Source of the DNA: Natrarchaeobius oligotrophus
Lineage (GTDB): Archaea; Halobacteriota; Halobacteria; Halobacteriales; Natrialbaceae
NCBI RefSeq assembly: GCF_003841465.1
Contig: NZ_REFZ01000007.1
Span: 62,001-126,000, forward strand
Direction: 5' to 3'
DNA: 64,000 bases
Shown here: positions 1-9,577 of the stretch, one piece after another
Numbering within the stretch: position 1 is the first letter of the stretch
Layout: every line of letters begins with the position of its first letter
Made by a program: the position numbers and the translations under genes
Notes under the pieces: generated by a model
Told to the model about the DNA's origin: nothing
What the model saw: the letters and a program-made list of their open reading frames with translations, nothing else
Database searches by the model: none

Positions 1-629
1 CGTTGGTCCGCGACCTCGTCGTGGGTCTCTTCGATCCAGGCCATCGAAACGGGCAGGTTCTCGCCGCGAGCCCACTCGAACACCTCGCGCGCGGAGATTC
101 CTTCGACCTTGCACACCTCGCGCAGAAACTCCTCGTCGAAGTCCATCGCGAGCTTTCGCTTGAGCCCCTCCTTGAACATCCGCTCGAAGTCGAGCGTGCT
201 GTCGGGACCCGTCCGCGTGAGGTCCGTGAACGGTCCCTCCTTCTCCTCGATGACCTTCTTGCCCTTCGGATCGAGGTCCAGCCCGAGTTCCTCGTCCAGC
301 TCCTGGGCGAACTCCTCGGGGTCCATCTCGTAGTACTCGTGTTCGCCGCCCTCCTCGCCGGGTTCGCCGTCCTCGTCGCCGTCTCCCGGCTGGGGCTGGG
401 GCTGTCCCACCGGCTGGCCGACGTCGGGGGTGTCGCCGTCGCCCTGTCCGACGCCGCCTTTGTCCCGCTGGTCGTACTCGAACTCCGGCAACGAGACGAT
501 CTTGACCGGGATCTTGATCTCGCCCGGTCGGCTCGAGCCCAGATCGCCGTACTGGATGAAGTCGGCCAGATCCTCTCGGCGCTCCTCGCCGACTTCGCGA
601 AATCGCTCGAGGTCGTCTCTCAGTCCCAT
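1..629 (-). CDS. yeaH: YeaH/YhbH-family protein (DUF444), 3' end outside window
   Basis: The gene reads leftward from an ATG at 629 and leaves the window after 209 codons, so the C-terminal half is missing. The N-terminus starts [13 protein letters not shown] and has an acidic, Gly/Pro/Gln-rich linker at about residues 65-95, as in DUF444 proteins. In bacteria the family is encoded beside PrkA kinases (YeaG-YeaH in E. coli; PrkA-YhbH-SpoVR in Bacillus) and acts in stress or nutrient-limitation responses. Here it starts 16 bases after the second PrkA gene, so the three genes very probably form one operon. A SpoVR-like gene could follow outside the window; that is inference. The name rests on context plus N-terminal sequence. 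Confidence 0.88.
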   Translation of the reverse strand, partial: MGLRDDLERFREVGEERREDLADFIQYGDLGSSRPGEIKIPVKIVSLPEFEYDQRDKGGVGQGDGDTPDVGQPVGQPQPQPGDGDEDGEPGEEGGEHEYYEMDPEEFAQELDEELGLDLDPKGKKVIEEKEGPFTDLTRTGPDSTLDFERMFKEGLKRKLAMDFDEEFLREVCKVEGISAREVFEWARGENLPVSMAWIEETHDEVADQ

Positions 630-645
630 GTTCGCACCTCGCTAG

Positions 646-2931
646 TCAGTCCCATCGGTAGCTCACCTGTCCCATGACGTGTCTGCTGGTCAGTTCGGCC
701 GACGCCTCCGAGTAGTCGAAGCGGTCGACCATCGTCCCGATCGTGTTCTCCTTGACGGTCTCCGTCTCGGTCCCGCTCGGCGGATCGTCCCACTGGCGCG
801 GGTCGAAGTCCTCGAAGGTCCGGCTGACGTCGTCCCAGTCGTGGCTCTCGAGGACGCTTTTTATCACCGGGATCGCCGTGAGGTCGACGTCCTCGACGGA
901 GAAGTCCTCGTCGCGGTGTTCCCAGGCGTGGCGGTTCAACGACGTGATCACCTTCTCGCGACGGAAGTTCCGGACGCTCTCTCTGGGGAGGTTGCCCTGG
1001 TACTCCTCTTCGGAGAACCGGCCGAGGTGTTCGATCTCGAACAGCTTCATCTTCAGCGGATCCGGTTCGACGCGCTCGCCGCGGTCGTTGTACAGCGGCT
1101 CGTCGGTCTCCCAGGCGTAGACGTGTTCGACGTACTCCGCGACGGTCTCCTCGTCGACGCGTTTTTCGTGCATGATCGCCTCGATGACGTCCGACTCCTG
1201 CTGGTCGAAGACGTAGTTTTTCACCGGCACGACCCGGTTTTCGAACTCCGAGCGCTCGCCCGTCGAGAACACCGGCGCGTCGGCCATCCCCTCGGCCATC
1301 GCGTTCAGCACGTCGCGGGGCATGACGACGTCTTCGACCGGCAGTTCGGTGTGGTGACGGTCGCGGTCGGTCTGGAGCAACTCCGCGAGCGTATCCCGCG
1401 TGTAGGTGACGGGGATGCCGTGTTCGCCGTCGTGTCCGTCGTCGTCGAAGTCGAACTCGTCTTTCTCTCGCCTCGTGTCGCCTTCCTGCAGGTATCCCTG
1501 ATCGTAGATTAACGCCTTGTCGACTAGGTCGAGGCCGTTCGGCAGGTTCTCCTCGTCGAGGCGGGTGGCGACGGCGTACAGCGCCGCCGCCTCGATCGCG
1601 TGCGGAGCGAACTCCTGCGTTCGCGTCTCGCCGACCTGATCTTTGACCGTCGCCGTGACGGGTCCTCTGATCCGCTGTGCGAGTTCGTCGTAGCTGTCGG
1701 CCTCCCAGACGGCGGTCTCGTTCGTCAGCTCCCGACGGATCAGCTCGCACTCGAGGCTCAGGTTCGTCAGGTAGCCAAAACGGTGCTTGTCCAGCCGGCG
1801 CTTGAGCGCCTTCAGCGGGTCCATCCCGTTGCGATCGGCGTGCTGGTTGAGCTGGGCCTCGAGGTCGGGGTTCGAGATGATCAACAGCTGCGTGTCGACG
1901 TCCATTCCGATCCCCTTGTCGAGCTTGACCGACTGTTCGTCGGGAACGTTCAGCAGCTTTTGCAGGAGGTCCGCGTGCTGGGCGGCGTCCTCGACGATCG
2001 TCAGAACGCCGTTGCCTTGCGAGAGGACGCCGTCGTAGCTGAACGCCTGCGGGTTCTTTCGGCCGCGCGAGTCGAGTTCCTGGAGCATGCCGTGCATCCA
2101 GGAGCCGACCAGACGCTCTTTCGGCGGGCCGTCGTCCTCGGAGTGGAGGACGCCGACGCCCTGGCCCACGTCGACGACGTAGTTTTTCACGCGGAGGTGG
2201 GCGTCGTCCGTGATCGCGGAGAACAGCTCCGCTTTCCCCTCGCGGCGGTAGCGCTCCTCGAGGAAGTCGTACGCTTCCCGCGAGAACGGATCGAGCCGCG
2301 CGTCGACCCGGACCGGGACGTGGTCCTCGAGGTCGTCGTTGAGGTCGCCCAGAAGCTGCTCGCGGACGTTCTCGGGAAAGACCGACAGCGGGTGAGCCTG
2401 GACGGGGCTCTCGTACCAGTGCTGGTCGTCGGAGGCGGTCGGATCGCCGCCGTAGCTCAGCCCGCGGTCGTCGGCGTCGGCCGTCGTGACGTTCCACTCG
2501 ACCGTGTACCGCCGTCCCTCGGGCGTCTTCGAGTACTCGCGGAGCCCGTTGACGAGACACCGTTTGAGTTCGGATTTGCCCGTCGCGGTCGGCCCCTCGA
2601 ACCAGATGATCTTCTCGTCTTTGGCCCGACCCGCCGCGATCGACCGGAGATCGTCGACGAAGCCGTTGAGCACCTCCGTGTTGCCGAGAATCGCGTGCTC
2701 GCCGCCGTTGTGCGGGTCGTCGAAAAAGCGATAGCGCTCTTTCTCCTCGCCTTCCTCGACGACCGTGCGCGTTCCGGCCGACTCGATCGCCTCGAGCAGG
2801 TACTTCGAGGCGTGGGAGGCGACGGTCGGTTTCTCGAAGATCCGGTCGACGTACGCCGCGAGGCTCATCGGTTCCTCGTACGTTTCCTCGAGCGCGCGGT
2901 CGGCCTCGGTGACGTAGTCGTTGCCGGTCAT
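646..2931 (-). CDS. prkA: PrkA-family serine kinase/AAA+ protein, second paralogue
   Basis: This is a 761-residue protein starting at MTGNDYVTEA. The ATG at 2931 was preferred over an upstream in-frame ATG because it follows the previous gene's TGA by one base, the usual sign of translational coupling. A Walker A motif (GPTATGKS, residues 113-120) lies in the AAA+ core expected of PrkA, and the C-terminal third is the family's kinase-like region. PrkA/YeaG proteins are described as Ser/Thr kinases, with some reports of Lon-like protease activity. It differs clearly from its upstream neighbour (the P-loop there is GPVGSGKS), so the two are old paralogues. Substrates cannot be told from sequence. 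Confidence 0.92.
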   Translation of the reverse strand: MTGNDYVTEADRALEETYEEPMSLAAYVDRIFEKPTVASHASKYLLEAIESAGTRTVVEEGEEKERYRFFDDPHNGGEHAILGNTEVLNGFVDDLRSIAAGRAKDEKIIWFEGPTATGKSELKRCLVNGLREYSKTPEGRRYTVEWNVTTADADDRGLSYGGDPTASDDQHWYESPVQAHPLSVFPENVREQLLGDLNDDLEDHVPVRVDARLDPFSREAYDFLEERYRREGKAELFSAITDDAHLRVKNYVVDVGQGVGVLHSEDDGPPKERLVGSWMHGMLQELDSRGRKNPQAFSYDGVLSQGNGVLTIVEDAAQHADLLQKLLNVPDEQSVKLDKGIGMDVDTQLLIISNPDLEAQLNQHADRNGMDPLKALKRRLDKHRFGYLTNLSLECELIRRELTNETAVWEADSYDELAQRIRGPVTATVKDQVGETRTQEFAPHAIEAAALYAVATRLDEENLPNGLDLVDKALIYDQGYLQEGDTRREKDEFDFDDDGHDGEHGIPVTYTRDTLAELLQTDRDRHHTELPVEDVVMPRDVLNAMAEGMADAPVFSTGERSEFENRVVPVKNYVFDQQESDVIEAIMHEKRVDEETVAEYVEHVYAWETDEPLYNDRGERVEPDPLKMKLFEIEHLGRFSEEEYQGNLPRESVRNFRREKVITSLNRHAWEHRDEDFSVEDVDLTAIPVIKSVLESHDWDDVSRTFEDFDPRQWDDPPSGTETETVKENTIGTMVDRFDYSEASAELTSRHVMGQVSYRWD

Positions 2932-2932
2932 A

Positions 2933-5005
2933 TCAGTCTTCCATCTCTGCTTTGGCGACCTCCGCGCCGGCGAACTCGAGGACTTCCTTGGCACCCTCTT
3001 CGGAGTAGCCCTGTTCGATCAGCGCATCGATCCAGGCCGAGCGCTCGTCGTCGTCGAACTCGTTGGCCGACACCAGCGCGGAGAAGTTGATGTTGTGCTT
3101 TTTGTCCTCCCAGAGTTTGCGCTCGAGTGCGCGGCGCAGGCGCTCGTTGTCCTGGGGGTTGAACGCCTCACCCTCGCGGGCGCGCCGGGAGACCCAGTTC
3201 GAGACCTCCTGTCGGAAGTCCTCCTTGCGGTCTTCCGGAATGTCGAGTTTCTCCTCGACCGACCGCAGGAACGTCTCGTCGGGCTCCTGTTCGCGGCCGG
3301 TCAACTCGTCCTCGATGGTGTCGTCGTCGATGTAGGCCATGACGTGGTCCATGTACTTCTCGCCCTGTCGGCGGATCTCGTCGAGATCGTACGCCAGCGC
3401 GTGACGGACGTCCTCGATCGCGCGCTCTTTGTACTCCTCGCGGACGGTCTCGAGGTAGCGGTAGTACTTCTCGAAGTTGTCCTCCGGAATGGAGCCGTGG
3501 TGCTCCAGGTTCTCTTCGAAGAAGTTGAACACCGTAAGCGGCGAGAGGAAGCCGCGCGATCGATGTTTCGAGTCCATGATCGCCTCGGCGATCTCGTCGC
3601 CGATGAACCGCGGCGAGATGCCGACCATTCCCTCGCCGATCTCGGCTTTCCGTTCGGCCTCCTCGCGGAGCTTCTTGACGTCGATGTCGTCGCCCTCGTC
3701 GATCTCGCCGTTGTACGCTTTGGCCTTCGAGAGCAGATCGACCGTCTCGCTGTCGGGCTCTTCGACCCGGGTCAGGACGCCGAACAGGCCGGCCATCTCG
3801 AGCGTGTGCGGCTCGACGTCGATGTCCGGCACGTCGGCGTTGTTCAGCATCTTCTCGTAGATCTGGGCTTCGTCTTCGTACGAGAGGACGTACGGGAAGT
3901 CGATCCGCTTGGTGCGGTCGTTGAACGCCTCCATCTTCTCGTCGCCCTTCTTGTCCTTGTACTCGGGCATGTTCGTCCGCCCGACGATCACCTGATCGAT
4001 GTCGATCCGCGGGTTGTTCTTCGGCTTGATCGTCTGCTCCTGTGTGGCGTGCAGGAAGTCGTAGAGGAACTCCCGCTGGAGTTTGAGCAGCTCCTCGCCG
4101 GAGAAGATGCCGCGATTTGCGTTACAGAACGCCCCCGAGTAGTCGAACGCCCGGGGATCGCTCTCGCCGTAGATGGCGATCTTCGAGTAGTTGACGTCGC
4201 CCGTGAGTTCGGTTTCGTCCTGGTTTTTCTTGTCCTTGGGCTCGAACGTTTCCAGGCACTGGCGTTTGTTCTCGTCGGCGACGAGTCGAACGATCTCGAC
4301 GTGGTTTTCGAGCGCCTGCTGGAGGTCGTCGTCGTAGTACGCCAGCAGCTTGTCCATGTAGAACTCGCTTTCGGGGTCGAGGGCCTGCTCGTTCTGGATC
4401 GTGTACGGCGCGTCGAGTTCTTCGTTCAGGTCGTCGATCACCCGCTGGCGCTGCTCGAGCGGGAGGAGAACGAGCGGATCCTGATTCATCGGGGAGCGGA
4501 CGGTGTCGTCGGCCGGATCCTGATCTTTGATGACGTCACAGAGATTGGTCCAGCGGAACGTGTACATCCGACCCTCGTCGCGCAGCGTGTAGTCCTCGAA
4601 GTACTGGCGTACCTGCTTGTCGAAGTGTGACTTCCCCGAGCCGACGGGACCAAGCAGGAGTTTGATCCGCCGTTCGGGCCCGAGCCGTCGTGCACCCGAT
4701 TTCACCTTGTTCACGAACTCGTGGATCGACTGATGGATAACGGTACCGTAGAACGTGTTCTCGCCGTCGTTGAGCGGATCCTCGCTCGCGAGCTGGTACT
4801 CGACGACTCCTTCCGTTTCGTCGTAGGCCGTCCCGTAGAAGTCGAACATGTCCGCGACTCGCTGGTGGGCGTTGCGTGCGATCCTCGGGTCCTCGTAGCA
4901 CTCCGTCAGGTACCAGTCGAAGGACTTGGTCTCCCGCAGGTCCGCGGGAATCGATTCCTTGTACTCCGTGCTGAGCGTCTCGAGCGTCTCGATGTCACCG
5001 TTCAT
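2933..5005 (-). CDS. prkA: PrkA-family serine kinase/AAA+ protein, first paralogue
   Basis: This is a 690-residue protein beginning MNGDIETLETL. The reading frame is open for 50 more codons upstream, but those are Arg-rich and unlike a haloarchaeal protein, so the ATG at 5005 is chosen. The P-loop GPVGSGKS is at residues 119-126, followed by the AAA+ module and the PrkA C-terminal domain. It is the first gene of a three-gene minus-strand operon (prkA, prkA, yeaH). Bacterial relatives respond to starvation and stationary phase. The long AT-rich region upstream, with a TATA-like ATTAAATAC near 5273-5285 on the minus strand, would give a leader of roughly 240 bases, which is unusual for this genome. 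Confidence 0.92.
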   Translation of the reverse strand: MNGDIETLETLSTEYKESIPADLRETKSFDWYLTECYEDPRIARNAHQRVADMFDFYGTAYDETEGVVEYQLASEDPLNDGENTFYGTVIHQSIHEFVNKVKSGARRLGPERRIKLLLGPVGSGKSHFDKQVRQYFEDYTLRDEGRMYTFRWTNLCDVIKDQDPADDTVRSPMNQDPLVLLPLEQRQRVIDDLNEELDAPYTIQNEQALDPESEFYMDKLLAYYDDDLQQALENHVEIVRLVADENKRQCLETFEPKDKKNQDETELTGDVNYSKIAIYGESDPRAFDYSGAFCNANRGIFSGEELLKLQREFLYDFLHATQEQTIKPKNNPRIDIDQVIVGRTNMPEYKDKKGDEKMEAFNDRTKRIDFPYVLSYEDEAQIYEKMLNNADVPDIDVEPHTLEMAGLFGVLTRVEEPDSETVDLLSKAKAYNGEIDEGDDIDVKKLREEAERKAEIGEGMVGISPRFIGDEIAEAIMDSKHRSRGFLSPLTVFNFFEENLEHHGSIPEDNFEKYYRYLETVREEYKERAIEDVRHALAYDLDEIRRQGEKYMDHVMAYIDDDTIEDELTGREQEPDETFLRSVEEKLDIPEDRKEDFRQEVSNWVSRRAREGEAFNPQDNERLRRALERKLWEDKKHNINFSALVSANEFDDDERSAWIDALIEQGYSEEGAKEVLEFAGAEVAKAEMED

Positions 5006-5691
5006 GGTATCATTGCAGGTTGTGGGTCCCCCGCCGTCGAGTCGTCGCCGTTCGCTGCAAACCGTCGGTCGGACGCGACCGTCGCTCGGCGGTCCGGTTC
5101 CGAAGCGACTCGTCTCGGAGAGCGCGAATCCGATCGGGCGGCGTCGGTCTTCCATGTCATATGCGAGCGATCACCACATGTCGCCGTGCGAGACCGTCGT
5201 TCGTGACTCGCACATCGTGCGCTGGGGACGAGCGCAGACTGGATCGGTCCGGCAGCCGGATACCGATAGTATTTAATGAGTGAGTAATCCAAATACTTAA
5301 AGTTGGCCCCAAAAGGTATTTACCAGGAGTTAATTGCAGGCAATATTCACCATCACCTTTGATAGGTACTCGGTACCACACCCCTCATCAGGGGTAAATC
5401 GACCTAAATTGTCGGCTTGCATTGCCGTGGTCCGCTCGCGCGCGTCCGGCGTGCGGTCACGCCTCGAATCGGATCGAAGCTGACTGAGTCGAACCGATCG
5501 GCAACGGATCCTCTTCGGAAAACAGCGCTGAAAGGTGGTTTACTGGGAGAAAACGGCCGTTCCGAGCCCTCGTCCTCGATTCCAGTTTGGGTCCGTTCGA
5601 GGGAATGCCATCTCCCGTGGGTTCACGCACTCGAGATTGCCGACGTCCGCGCGTTCGAACCGGTCGAGGCACGCCTTCGAAGCGCTCGAGG
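5006..5691. other. Intergenic region with AT-rich promoter zone upstream of prkA
   Basis: No convincing gene was found here. Bases 5270-5410 are strongly AT-rich for this genome and hold minus-strand TATA-like boxes near 5273-5285 and 5295-5305, probably driving the prkA operon. Two short palindromes lie further upstream: a GGTAC/GTACC repeat near 5365-5377 and ACCCCT/AGGGGT with a 4-base gap at 5380-5395. They could be operators or parts of a structured leader. The rest, 5412-5691, shows nothing recognisable apart from shadow reading frames. Confidence 0.5.
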
Positions 5692-6252
5692 TCAGCGGTA
5701 GTTCTTGAACAGGAGCGCTCTGACGTCGTCTTTCGTCTGGACGTCCTCGCTCGAGCCGTCCGGCAGCGTCACGGTGTACCGGTAGTCGGCCGACGACGAC
5801 TCCTCCCACTTGTCGTCGTGGGTGTCGAGCAGGCTCATCATCTCGTTCAACATGTCGTCGTCGTCCGCGTCACCCCCGCCGTCGTCCGCGTCATCCCCGC
5901 CGTCGTCCGCGTCATCCCCGCCGTCCGCTCCGCTCTCGTCGGCGGAACCGTCGGTCGGCTCCGCGTCGGCCGCTGTCGTTTCGCCGTCCGACTCCTCGTA
6001 GGACACCGACTCGAGCTCGTTCGGATCCGGTTCACCGTCGACGACTGCGCCCACCGACGCTGCGACGTCCGTCGTCGCGGAGGAGTCCACGTCCGCGTCC
6101 AGTTCGACGGAATCGTCGAGGTTGTCGATCAGAAACTGGACTGCATCCTGTTCCCGGACGTAGCCGTACTTGCCCACTACCGACTCGGAGATGTTCTCGC
6201 GGAGACGCTGGATGAAGACGTACTGTTCGTCAGTTACCTCGAGCGTTTGCAT
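5692..6252 (-). CDS. Haloarchaeal hypothetical protein with acidic low-complexity linker
   Basis: This 186-residue protein has no family I can name. The first 45 residues (MQTLEVTDEQYVFIQRLREN onward) look like a small folded helical domain, possibly ribbon-helix-helix-like. A very acidic linker follows, with three DADDGGD-type copies encoded by a 21-bp tandem repeat at about 5876-5938. A second short domain near the C-terminus ends in a conserved-looking RYTVTLPDGSSEDVQTKDDVRALL stretch, which resembles a small beta-rich module. There is no signal peptide or membrane segment, so it is probably cytoplasmic. It stands alone on its strand, divergent from the redoxin gene. Confidence 0.75.
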   Translation of the reverse strand: MQTLEVTDEQYVFIQRLRENISESVVGKYGYVREQDAVQFLIDNLDDSVELDADVDSSATTDVAASVGAVVDGEPDPNELESVSYEESDGETTAADAEPTDGSADESGADGGDDADDGGDDADDGGGDADDDDMLNEMMSLLDTHDDKWEESSSADYRYTVTLPDGSSEDVQTKDDVRALLFKNYR

Positions 6253-6427
6253 AATTCACCGATGACGCGCGAGGTACAAATATGTGGGCCGTGCCGAGGG
6301 TCCACGCCGTTCGGACGATCGGATGGGGGTTCCTCGACCGCCCGACTCCGAGCTGGCACGCGATCGCACCCAGTATACGAATTTCCGAGGAACGTGGATT
6401 TTTAGGATGGACGCACGAACCGTCCCT

Positions 6428-6991
6428 ATGGTCCTGAAAGAGTCCGAATCGAACCTGGACGCCGGCGACGAAGCACCCGAGTTCGAACTCGAGGGGGTCG
6501 ACGGGGCGACGTACACGCTCGAGGAGTTCGCAGACAACGACGCGCTTTTGCTCGTCTTCACGTGTAATCACTGTCCGTACGCGAAAGCGAAGTTCGACCT
6601 CATGAACGAACTCGCCGCCGAGTACGACGACGTCTCCGTCGTCGGCGTCAATCCCAACGACGCCGAGGAGTATCCGGAGGACTCCCTCGAGAAGATGCGG
6701 GAGCTCGTCGAGGAGGGGACGATCGACTTCGATGCCTACCTTCGCGACGAGAGCCAGACGGTCGCCCGCGAGTACGGTGCGGTCTGTACGCCGGATCCGT
6801 TTCTCTTCGCGGCCGACGACGGCGCGTTCAGGCTCGTCTACCAGGGTCGTCTCGACGACGCGCTGAATCCGGAGGACGAACCGACCCGATATCACGTCCG
6901 CGAAGCGATCGACGCCGTGCTGGCGGGCGAAGACGTCGACCTCGAGTGGAAGCCCTCGCAGGGCTGTTCGATCAAGTGGATCGACGGGTAG
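6428..6991 (+). CDS. Thioredoxin-fold redoxin (AhpC/TSA-like, CxxC)
   Basis: This 187-residue protein is probably a thiol-disulfide or peroxide-handling redoxin in the cytoplasm. The motif TCNHCPYAK (Cys46, Cys49) lies after the first beta strands, as in the redoxins annotated with a CNHCPY active site. The ATG at 6428 is chosen because a TATA-like tttttagg lies about 25 bases before it, which suits a leaderless mRNA; an in-frame ATG at 6407 would overlap that box. Residues 11-35 (APEFELEGVDG and following) match the usual redoxin start. No signal peptide is seen. The electron donor or substrate cannot be told from sequence. Confidence 0.88.
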   Translation: MVLKESESNLDAGDEAPEFELEGVDGATYTLEEFADNDALLLVFTCNHCPYAKAKFDLMNELAAEYDDVSVVGVNPNDAEEYPEDSLEKMRELVEEGTIDFDAYLRDESQTVAREYGAVCTPDPFLFAADDGAFRLVYQGRLDDALNPEDEPTRYHVREAIDAVLAGEDVDLEWKPSQGCSIKWIDG

Positions 6992-7095
6992 TCCCTCCGT
7001 GCTGACGGATTGCGCCAGACGAAAGGACGGACGAACCCGTCCGCCGGAACGGTGGACGGTTACGAAAACGAAGCGGGTCAGTCGTTCGACGCCCG

Positions 7096-7569
7096 TTACT
7101 CGACCTGAATGTCGCCGACCATCGTGTTCTCGTGGGGGGCACAGACGTAGGACGCCATCTCGCCGCTGGCGGTGAACTCGAGGATCTGGTCGTCGCCGGG
7201 ATCGTCGACCTGGTCGGTCGAGAGGTCGTCGACGACGTCGCCGCCGTCGTCGCGGATCTCGATGTTGTGGGGCGTGCCGTCGCCTTCGGTCCAGCCGATC
7301 GTGTACTCCTCGCCGTCTTCGAGGATCAGCGTCGGATTCGTCTCGCCCGCGATCTCCGAGGGCTCGAGGCCCTCCCAGCCGCCGGTCTGACCGTCGAAGC
7401 GGATGTCCTCGCCGGCCGCGATGGTGACGCCGTCACCGTTGCCGTCGCCGTTTCCGTTTCCGTTGCCGTTTCCGTTGCCGTCGTCGCTACACCCTGCGAC
7501 GAGCGCGGTCGCGGCCGCTGCACCTGCTGCTTTCAGGAACGTTCGTCGGTTGCCGTCGTGTACTGTCAT
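7096..7569 (-). CDS. Halocyanin-like blue copper lipoprotein
   Basis: This 157-residue exported electron carrier has a Tat-type N-terminus with twin arginine at 8-9 and a lipobox ending at Cys27 (LVAGC), so it is probably anchored outside the membrane by a lipid. A Gly-Asn linker (residues 31-47) leads to a plastocyanin-like domain with all four type 1 copper ligands visible: His101 (TPHNIEI), Cys143, His146 (YVCAPHENTM) and Met150. Halocyanins shuttle electrons between membrane complexes in haloarchaea. A minus-strand TATA-like TTTAAAAT at about 7651-7660 would give a leader of roughly 60 bases. Confidence 0.93.
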   Translation of the reverse strand: MTVHDGNRRTFLKAAGAAAATALVAGCSDDGNGNGNGNGNGDGNGDGVTIAAGEDIRFDGQTGGWEGLEPSEIAGETNPTLILEDGEEYTIGWTEGDGTPHNIEIRDDGGDVVDDLSTDQVDDPGDDQILEFTASGEMASYVCAPHENTMVGDIQVE

Positions 7570-7765
7570 CGTTAGCCGCTAGTTAGCGATCTGTCCCATT
7601 GAAACGACCGTCGATTCCCACTCCGTGAGGACGGAATTGAACATGTTCGGCTATTTTAAATGGGGCCCTCGATCTGCTCTCGAAACGCCAGCGACGGAGA
7701 TCGAAACAGTCCGGAGCGGAAGTCCGGCGACCGAAACGAATCGTTCTCGCTCGAGCCGGCCGCGG

Positions 7766-9007
7766 TCACAGACCGAGCATCAAGGGACCGATCAGCACGC
7801 CCATCAGGTGAACCCGACGCGCTCGCAAGCGGACGGGAACGAGACCAACGCCGGCGGCGACGACGAAGACGACGATGCCGGGCACGCCGGTGAACAGGTA
7901 CGAAAGGAGAAGCAACAGCGCGAGAACGGCGGCCGAAATCTTCCAGTACGTCGTTCGACCGACCAGTTCGAGGTACGTTTCGCCGACGACGATCACGAGG
8001 ACGAATCCGATCAGTCCGGCGACGAGGACGCCGACGAGTAACACCGGCAGCTCGAGCGGCGCGTCGGCGCTCTCGAAGGCGACCATCACGCCAGTCCGCG
8101 GCTGGCCGATCGCAACCAGCGCGAACAGCGCGAAGATGGTATTGGCCGTGTCTACGCCGCTGGTGGCGACGATGTAGCCGCGGTCGCCGGAGTCGCCCGG
8201 AACGAGGACGAGCACCGCGACGGCGGCGATCGCGGCGGATATTCCCGGCACGTAGCCGACGACTGCGCCGGCGAGCGCGCCGGCGAGCGCGGTCGCAGCG
8301 ACGAGTCGCTTCGAGACGGCGATCGACGCCCGTTCCTGGTCCGGTATCCCGCTTCCGAAGACGGCGTCGATCAACACCGGCGCGCCGAACAACCCGGCGA
8401 AAAGCGGAGCCAGCATGCCGCCGGCCTCGAGCGGCGCGTCGGGCGACAGATCGAGCGTCAACGCGCCGAGGATGGTCGCGAGCGCGAACGAGAGTAATCC
8501 ACCGAAGCGGCCGCGCCAGGTGCGTTCGGAGGAGACCAGCGCGACGACCACCATCGCCAGCACGAGCGACAGGTGCGTTCGAATCGTCGGATACGCGGCG
8601 GTCACCGCCCAGGTGATCGGGAGCGCGAGCGGGACGGCCGCGAGCACGGCGAGGATGCTTCCGAGCGCCGAGAGTCGGATCGCTTCGTACCCTCGTCCGT
8701 CGAGAACCATGCGGTGACCCGGCAGCGCCGTGACGGCCATCTCGGCGTCGGGGACGCCGAGCGCCATCGCGGGGACGGCGTTGAGAAACGTGTGGACGAC
8801 GCCGGCGGCGAGCATGGCACAGCCGACGAACAACGGCTCGCCGGGGATCGACGCGGCGAACCCGGCCAGCAGAAGGGCGAAGTTGTTCGCGTGGAGTCCG
8901 GGAACGAGTCCGCTGAGGCTGCCGAGCGTCGAACCGGCCAGTATCCACGCGAGCAACCGGATCGAAAACGACGGATCGACGACGAACTCGAGCGACGCGG
9001 CGGCCAT
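7766..9007 (-). CDS. TctA-family membrane permease (DUF112-like)
   Basis: This 413-residue very hydrophobic protein has about ten or more predicted membrane spans. Two related halves each carry a Gly-Pro-Gly signature (GLVPGLHANN near residue 33; GYVPGISAAI near 250), the hallmark of the TctA large permease subunit of tripartite tricarboxylate transporters. The usual periplasmic binding protein (TctC) and small subunit (TctB) are not next to it, which is common for archaeal members. The substrate is unknown. A minus-strand TATA box (tatatata) near 9029-9038 lies about 27 bases before the ATG, so the mRNA is probably leaderless. Confidence 0.85.
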   Translation of the reverse strand: MAAASLEFVVDPSFSIRLLAWILAGSTLGSLSGLVPGLHANNFALLLAGFAASIPGEPLFVGCAMLAAGVVHTFLNAVPAMALGVPDAEMAVTALPGHRMVLDGRGYEAIRLSALGSILAVLAAVPLALPITWAVTAAYPTIRTHLSLVLAMVVVALVSSERTWRGRFGGLLSFALATILGALTLDLSPDAPLEAGGMLAPLFAGLFGAPVLIDAVFGSGIPDQERASIAVSKRLVAATALAGALAGAVVGYVPGISAAIAAVAVLVLVPGDSGDRGYIVATSGVDTANTIFALFALVAIGQPRTGVMVAFESADAPLELPVLLVGVLVAGLIGFVLVIVVGETYLELVGRTTYWKISAAVLALLLLLSYLFTGVPGIVVFVVAAGVGLVPVRLRARRVHLMGVLIGPLMLGL

Positions 9008-9211
9008 CGATCACTCTGGCCGCCTCCTGGTATATATACTGCGGGACGATTCGTGCGCGTCGGTGGCCATCAACCGGAGATAAAACGAATTGCGTGTGGG
9101 TTGGGGGACGACGCCGACTCGAGCAGCGTACCGATGCTGGAGTGTTTCAGATGTGACTATCCTGTGGGGCGTCGAAAGAAATCGAACCTGTGCGGATCGT
9201 CGCGTCGCGAC

Positions 9212-9559
9212 TTAGCCGAAGAGTTCGCCGAGGCCCTCGCCACCGGCGTCGTCGTCTTCGTCGTCTTCGTCGTCGTCGTCCGTCGTGTCCGGGACGTCGC
9301 TCGTCTCTTCGGCATCCTCGTCGTCGCCACCGTCGTCGCCCGCTGCGGCAGCGCCGCCTGCGGCGGCTCCAGCGGCGGGGACGGCCGCGGCCTCCGAGAC
9401 CGCTTCGTCGATGTCGACGTCCTCGAGCGCGGCGACGAGCGCCTTGACGCGGGACTCTTCGACGTCGACGCCGGCGGCGTCGAGTACGTCGGTCAGGTTG
9501 TCTTCGTTGATCTCTTCGCCCGTTTCGTTCAGGATGAGTGCAGCGTAAACGTATTCCAT
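9212..9559 (-). CDS. rpl12: Ribosomal protein P1 (L12e)
   Basis: This 115-residue acidic ribosomal stalk protein forms dimers on P0 and recruits translation factors. The N-terminal dimerisation domain ([20 protein letters not shown]) is followed by an Ala/Gly hinge, an Asp/Glu-rich tail and the conserved C-terminal EGLGELFG, which nearly matches the tail of P0 encoded just upstream. A clear Shine-Dalgarno sequence, GGAGGAC, lies 6-12 bases before the ATG, as expected for an internal operon gene. It is the last gene of the L1-P0-P1 operon. Confidence 0.98.
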   Translation of the reverse strand: MEYVYAALILNETGEEINEDNLTDVLDAAGVDVEESRVKALVAALEDVDIDEAVSEAAAVPAAGAAAGGAAAAGDDGGDDEDAEETSDVPDTTDDDDEDDEDDDAGGEGLGELFG

Positions 9560-9577
9560 TGTAGTGTCCTCCGTTGA

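Noticed and set aside
2921-4630. 569-residue plus-strand open frame opposite the first PrkA gene
   Set aside because: It is a shadow of a gene with clear family motifs and has no promoter or homology signature.
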